Part shown: piece by piece, positions 31,616 through 34,577 of the stretch
Layout: each line of letters opens with the position of its first letter
Position numbering within the stretch: position 1 is the first letter of the stretch
Source: Hyphomicrobiales bacterium
GTDB taxonomy: Bacteria > Pseudomonadota > Alphaproteobacteria > Rhizobiales > Rhizobiaceae
Length of the DNA stretch: 34,577 bases
NCBI GenBank assembly: GCA_017305835.1
Contig: JAFKJY010000096.1
Coordinates: 1-34,577 of the forward strand
Reading direction: 5' to 3'
The notes under the pieces: model-generated
Databases searched by the model: none
The model's input: only the letters and a program-made list of their open reading frames with translations
Told to the model about the DNA's origin: nothing
Program-made: the position numbers and the translations under genes

Positions 31616-32650
31616 TCAGGCGGCCTTGCGCTTCGGCTGGATCAGGCCGCGCGCGACCAGCAGCTCGGCGATCTGCACGGCGTTGAGCGCGGCGCCCTTG
31701 CGCAGGTTGTCGGAGACGACCCACATGTTGAGGCCGTTCTCGACGGTCGGGTCCTCGCGGATGCGCGAGATGTAGGTGGCGTCCTCGCCGGCCGATTCGA
31801 GCGGGGTGATATAGCCGCCGTTCTCGCGCTTGTCGACGACGAGGCAGCCGGGGGCGTCGCGCAGGATCTCGCGCGCTTCGTCGGCGTCGAGCGGCTTCTC
31901 GAACTCGATGTTGACGGCCTCGGAATGGCCGATGAAGACCGGCACGCGCACGCAGGTGGCCGTCAGCTTGATCTTCGGGTCGAGCATCTTCTTGGTCTCG
32001 GCCACCATCTTCCACTCTTCCTTGGTGGAGCCGTCCTCCATGAAGACGTCGATGTGGGGGATGACGTTGAAGGCTATGCGCTTGGTGAACTTCTTGGCTT
32101 CGACCGGATCGGCCACGAAGACGGCGCGGGTCTGGGTGAACAGCTCGTCCATGCCTTCCTTGCCGGCGCCCGACACCGACTGGTAGGTGGCCACGACGAC
32201 GCGCTTGATGGTGGCGCGGTCATGCAGCGGCTTCAGCGCGACGAGGAGCTGGGCGGTGGAGCAGTTCGGGTTGGCGATGATGTTGCGCCGGGTGAACTGG
32301 TCGATCGCCTGCGGGTTCACCTCGGGCACGATCAGCGGCACGTCGGCGTCGTAGCGCCAGGCCGAGGAGTTGTCGATGACGACGCAGCCCTGCCGGCCGA
32401 TCTTCGGCGACCATTCCTTGGAGACGCTGCCGCCAGCCGACATCAGGCAGATGTCCGTGTCGGAGAAGTCGTAGCCGTCGAGCGCCTTCACCTTGAGCGT
32501 GCGGTCGCCGTAGGAGACCTCCGTGCCGACCGAGCGGCGCGAGGCGAGCGCCACGACCTCGTCGGCCGGAAAGCCGCGCTCGTCGAGGATGTTGAGCATT
32601 TCCCGGCCGACATTGCCCGTGGCGCCGGCGACTGCGATCTTGAAACCCAT
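31616..32650 (-). CDS. asd: Aspartate-semialdehyde dehydrogenase
   Basis: 344 residues. Reduces aspartyl phosphate to aspartate semialdehyde for lysine, diaminopimelate, threonine and methionine synthesis. NADP-binding VAGATGNVGREML at the start; catalytic Cys130 in NPNCSTAQ; YQSVSGAGKEGMDEL and TCVRVPVFIGHSEAVN with the active-site His. Phosphate/substrate Arg and Lys regions (ASRRSVG, LRKGAALN) are present. The C-terminus IQPKRKAA is slightly extended. ATG 32650 is standard. Convergent with the gene at 31145; the terminator at 31567 lies between. Confidence 0.97.
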   Translation of the reverse strand: MGFKIAVAGATGNVGREMLNILDERGFPADEVVALASRRSVGTEVSYGDRTLKVKALDGYDFSDTDICLMSAGGSVSKEWSPKIGRQGCVVIDNSSAWRYDADVPLIVPEVNPQAIDQFTRRNIIANPNCSTAQLLVALKPLHDRATIKRVVVATYQSVSGAGKEGMDELFTQTRAVFVADPVEAKKFTKRIAFNVIPHIDVFMEDGSTKEEWKMVAETKKMLDPKIKLTATCVRVPVFIGHSEAVNIEFEKPLDADEAREILRDAPGCLVVDKRENGGYITPLESAGEDATYISRIREDPTVENGLNMWVVSDNLRKGAALNAVQIAELLVARGLIQPKRKAA

Positions 32651-32763
32651 CTTGTCCGTTCTCCAGTTCCTCTCCGCTCGCTTCCGGAATCTCCGCGTCC
32701 CGAGCGCGGTTTCCGTTCCCTCCCGGGCCGGACCCGGGGAGAGGGCGAGCAGGCCAGGGAAAC
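32651..32763. other. asd upstream region
   Basis: No gene. Contains an imperfect hairpin (CCCTCCCGGG at about 32719, CCCGGGGAGAGGG at about 32731). No clear promoter was identified. Confidence 0.4.
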
Positions 32764-32877
32764 TCAGACCGTTTTGGTCGCGGTTTTGGCCGTGGCTTTG
32801 GTGAGACGCGCGCGGGCCCGCCCGGCGCGGGCGCCGGCGAAGTTCAGGGCGAGGAACGCGATGACGAGGCCGCGCAT
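32764..32877 (-). CDS. Possible small basic protein, 37 residues
   Basis: Leftward frame beginning MRGLVIAFLALNFAGARAG and ending LTKATAKTATKTV. A hydrophobic start followed by a basic Lys/Thr/Ala tail. GGAG six bases before ATG 32877 is a fair ribosome site; an ATG at 32889 is also in frame. About 110 bases upstream of asd. No family recognised; could be noise in GC-rich DNA. Confidence 0.35.
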   Translation of the reverse strand: MRGLVIAFLALNFAGARAGRARARLTKATAKTATKTV

Positions 32878-33026
32878 GAAGCTCTCCATGCGGAACGCGG
32901 AACGGGCCTTTCGCCCGGCGCGCCGCAGATGGCGCAGCTATTTACGCCGTTTCGTTCGAGAGTCAATTGCGGCGCGGCCGGCCGGGGTTGCTTCCGCCGG
33001 CGACCGGCCCGCGCTTCGTTTCTTAC

Positions 33027-33071
33027 GCATGTCGTTGTCCCGAAACCGGGTCCCACTTTCGGGCGACATGC
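33027..33071. repeat. Rhizobial intergenic palindromic repeat
   Basis: Nested inverted repeats: GCATGTC (33027-33033) with GACATGC (33065-33071), and CCCGAAA (33039-33045) with TTTCGGG (33057-33063), followed by TTTAG. I recognise this layout (GCATGTCGTT...CGACATGC) as a short non-coding repeat scattered through Mesorhizobium-type genomes. It lies 43 bases upstream of the DUF1737 gene. Confidence 0.8.
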
Positions 33072-33113
33072 TTTAGAGATGGGCTTGCTACCAGAACCCG
33101 CACGGACACGACC

Positions 33114-33320
33114 ATGCAGCTCTACCGCTTCCTCACCGGCCCGGACGATTCCAGCTTCTGCCACAAGGTGTCGGCGGCGCTCGACAAGGGCTGGCACCTG
33201 TTCGGCTCGCCGACCTATGCCTACGACGCGGCGACGCAGACGATGCGCTGCGGCCAGGCGGTGGTGAAGGAGGTCGAGGGCAAGGACTATTCGCCCGACA
33301 TGAAGCTCGGCGAGCAGTAG
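33114..33320 (+). CDS. DUF1737 family small protein
   Basis: 68 residues: MQLYRFLTGPDDSSFCHKVS, then ALDKGWHLFGSPTYAYD and a charged end. The LYRFLTGPDDSSFCHKV...LxxGWxLxGSPT pattern is the DUF1737 signature. Function unknown; small cytoplasmic protein. The ATG at 33114 matches the family start; open frame upstream includes the palindromic repeat and is not real. Convergent with the zincin gene 19 bases away. Confidence 0.88.
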   Translation: MQLYRFLTGPDDSSFCHKVSAALDKGWHLFGSPTYAYDAATQTMRCGQAVVKEVEGKDYSPDMKLGEQ

Positions 33321-33339
33321 GCGCCGGCTTCGGGTCGGC

Positions 33340-33774
33340 TCACGAGCCGGGATTGTCGGCCCGCTCCTCGATATTGGCCATGTCGTCGTCTGACAGGCCG
33401 AAATGGTGGCCGATCTCGTGGATCAGCACATGGGTGACGATGTCGCCCAGCGTCTCCTCGTTCTCGGCCCAGTAGTCGAGGATGGCGCGGCGGTAGAGCG
33501 TGATGCGGTTCGGCCCCTCGCCGGTCTGCGGGTTCCAGCGCTCGGCGATGCCGCGCCCCTCGAACAGGCCGAGCAGGTCGAACGGCGTCTCCAGCGCGAG
33601 GTCGTCCATGATCTCGTCGGTGGGGAACTCGGCGATCTGGATGACGATCTCGCCGGTCAGCCGGCGGAACTCCTCCGGCAGGTTGGCATAGGCCTCCAGC
33701 GACAGGAGCTCCATCTCGTCCATGGAGGGGGAAAGCTGGTCTTCCCAGGCGCGGGTCTGGTAGAGGCGGGCCAT
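33340..33774 (-). CDS. Minimal zincin metallopeptidase (DUF1025/Zincin_1 family)
   Basis: 144 residues. The HExxH motif is at 119-123 (IHEIGHHFGLSDDDM), with an Asp-rich stretch supplying the likely third ligand. EEFRRLTGEIVIQIAEFPTDEI and NRITLYRRAILDYW are other family features. These are compact predicted zinc proteases of unknown substrate. ATG 33774 is chosen: AGGAA stands a few bases upstream, and the alternative at 33798 adds a basic octapeptide. No signal peptide, so cytoplasmic. Confidence 0.9.
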   Translation of the reverse strand: MARLYQTRAWEDQLSPSMDEMELLSLEAYANLPEEFRRLTGEIVIQIAEFPTDEIMDDLALETPFDLLGLFEGRGIAERWNPQTGEGPNRITLYRRAILDYWAENEETLGDIVTHVLIHEIGHHFGLSDDDMANIEERADNPGS

Positions 33775-33932
33775 TCGTCGTTCCTTTTCCCGGGCCATAT
33801 AGCCGCTCGGGCACCCGGTTTCGAGGGTTTTCGGCTCAAATCGGTAAACGGCCGGCCCATGGGCCCCGGTTCCAAGGAATAAATTCTCACGCGAGGGCGC
33901 TTGACTCTTCGGGGTGGCTCTGGAATCGATAA

Positions 33933-33947
33933 GAACATAACAGGAAC
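33933..33947. promoter_or_regulatory. LexA (SOS) box upstream of imuA
   Basis: GAACATAACAGGAAC is an exact GAAC-N7-GAAC, the alphaproteobacterial LexA site, 25 bases before the imuA ATG. TTGACT at 33901-33906 upstream could be the -35 element with a poor -10 near 33925. Confidence 0.85.
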
Positions 33948-33971
33948 ACATATCGGTTTCGGAGCGACGCC

Positions 33972-34577
33972 ATGGCGCAGGAGGCCACGGCGCGGGACGT
34001 CTTGTCGTCCCTGCGCCGCGACATAGCGAGGGTCGAGGGCCGGCTGGCGGAGACGCTGGTGGTGCGCCGTCACGGCGCGGCGGCGCCGGACGTGCTGCCG
34101 CTCGGCGCGCCGCGGCTCGACGCCGCGCTGGGCGGCGGGCTGCCGGCGGCCGGGCTGGTCGAGCTGCATGCGGCCGAGACGCGCGACGCGGGCGCGGCGG
34201 CGGGCTTCGCGCTGGCGCTGGTGGCGCTGTCGCGCAGGGAGGCCGTCGGCCCGCTGCTGTGGGTGGCGACCGGCGAGGCTTTTTCCGAGGCGGGCGTGCC
34301 CTACGCGCCGGGGCTCGCGGCCCGTTTCGGCGTCGCGCCCGAGGCGCTGCTGACGAGCGCGGTGCGCCGGCTGGAGGATGCGCTGTGGGTGGCGGAGGAA
34401 GCGGCCGCGCTCGGCGCGCTGCGCGCGGTGATCCTCGAAATGCGCGAGCCGGCACCGAGGCTCGACCTGACCGCCACCCGCCGCCTGCACCGGCGGGCGG
34501 GCGGGGGCGGCCTGCCGCTCTACCTGCTGCGCCAGGCGGGCCGTCCCGTCCCCACCGCCGCGCCCGTGCGCCTCGTC
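33972..34577 (+). CDS. imuA: ImuA-type SOS mutagenesis protein, N-terminal part (runs off the right edge)
   Basis: 202 codons visible, no stop. RecA-like accessory protein of the ImuA-ImuB-DnaE2 translesion mutasome. Features: ARDVLSSLRRDIARVEGRL at the start, LPLGAPRLDAALGGGLPAAG with LVELHA (the RecA-like loop where a full Walker A is lacking), GPLLWVATGEAFSEAGVPYAP, and DALWVAEEAAALGALRAVILE. The name rests on this resemblance plus the perfect SOS box upstream. If right, imuB and dnaE2 should follow outside the window. GGAGCGACGCC before the ATG gives a reasonable ribosome site. Translation is read without frameshift to base 34577. Confidence 0.85.
   Translation, partial: MAQEATARDVLSSLRRDIARVEGRLAETLVVRRHGAAAPDVLPLGAPRLDAALGGGLPAAGLVELHAAETRDAGAAAGFALALVALSRREAVGPLLWVATGEAFSEAGVPYAPGLAARFGVAPEALLTSAVRRLEDALWVAEEAAALGALRAVILEMREPAPRLDLTATRRLHRRAGGGGLPLYLLRQAGRPVPTAAPVRLV

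Overview
This window is a GC-rich (roughly two-thirds G+C by eye) piece of an alphaproteobacterial chromosome. Gene content and order point to the Hyphomicrobiales (Rhizobiales), most likely a Phyllobacteriaceae/Mesorhizobium-Aminobacter-like organism: hisB next to hslVU, mltA-tim44-fxsA-secB-dnaQ-coaE-maf-ppsR-hemE, rho-mnmE-mnmG-rsmG-parA-parB, a rhizobial intergenic palindrome, and an alphaproteobacterial GAAC-N7-GAAC SOS box. That assignment is inference from synteny and protein features; no database was searched.

Layout. Positions 1-4.4 kb: 5' end of hisB, divergent from the hslV-GNAT-hslU operon, then a DUF1402 exported protein with lysozyme-like motifs. 3.95-7.15 kb: a leftward run (tim44-like, mltA, smr, an XRE regulator, a DoxX-like membrane protein), three of them joined by 4-base overlaps. 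7.3-8.4 kb: fxsA and secB rightward. 8.5-11.5 kb: ppsR, maf, coaE and dnaQ leftward, with aroE absent where related genomes usually have it. 11.5-11.88 kb: the ppsR-hemE intergenic region, the probable chromosomal origin, with DnaA-box-like words and an AT-rich tract. 11.9-20.7 kb: hemE, hemJ, rho, mnmE, mnmG, rsmG, parA, parB rightward, with four strong parS sites (three between mnmE and mnmG, one inside rsmG) and a weaker fifth candidate inside hemE. Origin, parS and ParAB within about 9 kb form the replication and segregation centre.

Beyond parB the order departs from the usual rhizobial one: a membrane diguanylate cyclase, leuC, a 42-residue small ORF, an AT3-SGNH acyltransferase, rplS, a TSUP permease inserted on the opposite strand between rplS and trmD, then rimM. 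After that come xerC, a TraB/GumN protein, a small single-pass protein, asd, a repeat-containing intergenic region, a DUF1737 protein, a minimal zincin protease, and the 5' end of an imuA-type SOS mutagenesis gene behind a perfect LexA-type box.

I see no phage, CRISPR array, transposase, toxin-antitoxin pair or tRNA/rRNA gene. The window is mainly core chromosome; I found no convincing new multi-gene system. The most interesting items are the parS/GANTC overlaps, the candidate origin, the small ORFs, the DUF1402 protein and the breaks in conserved synteny.
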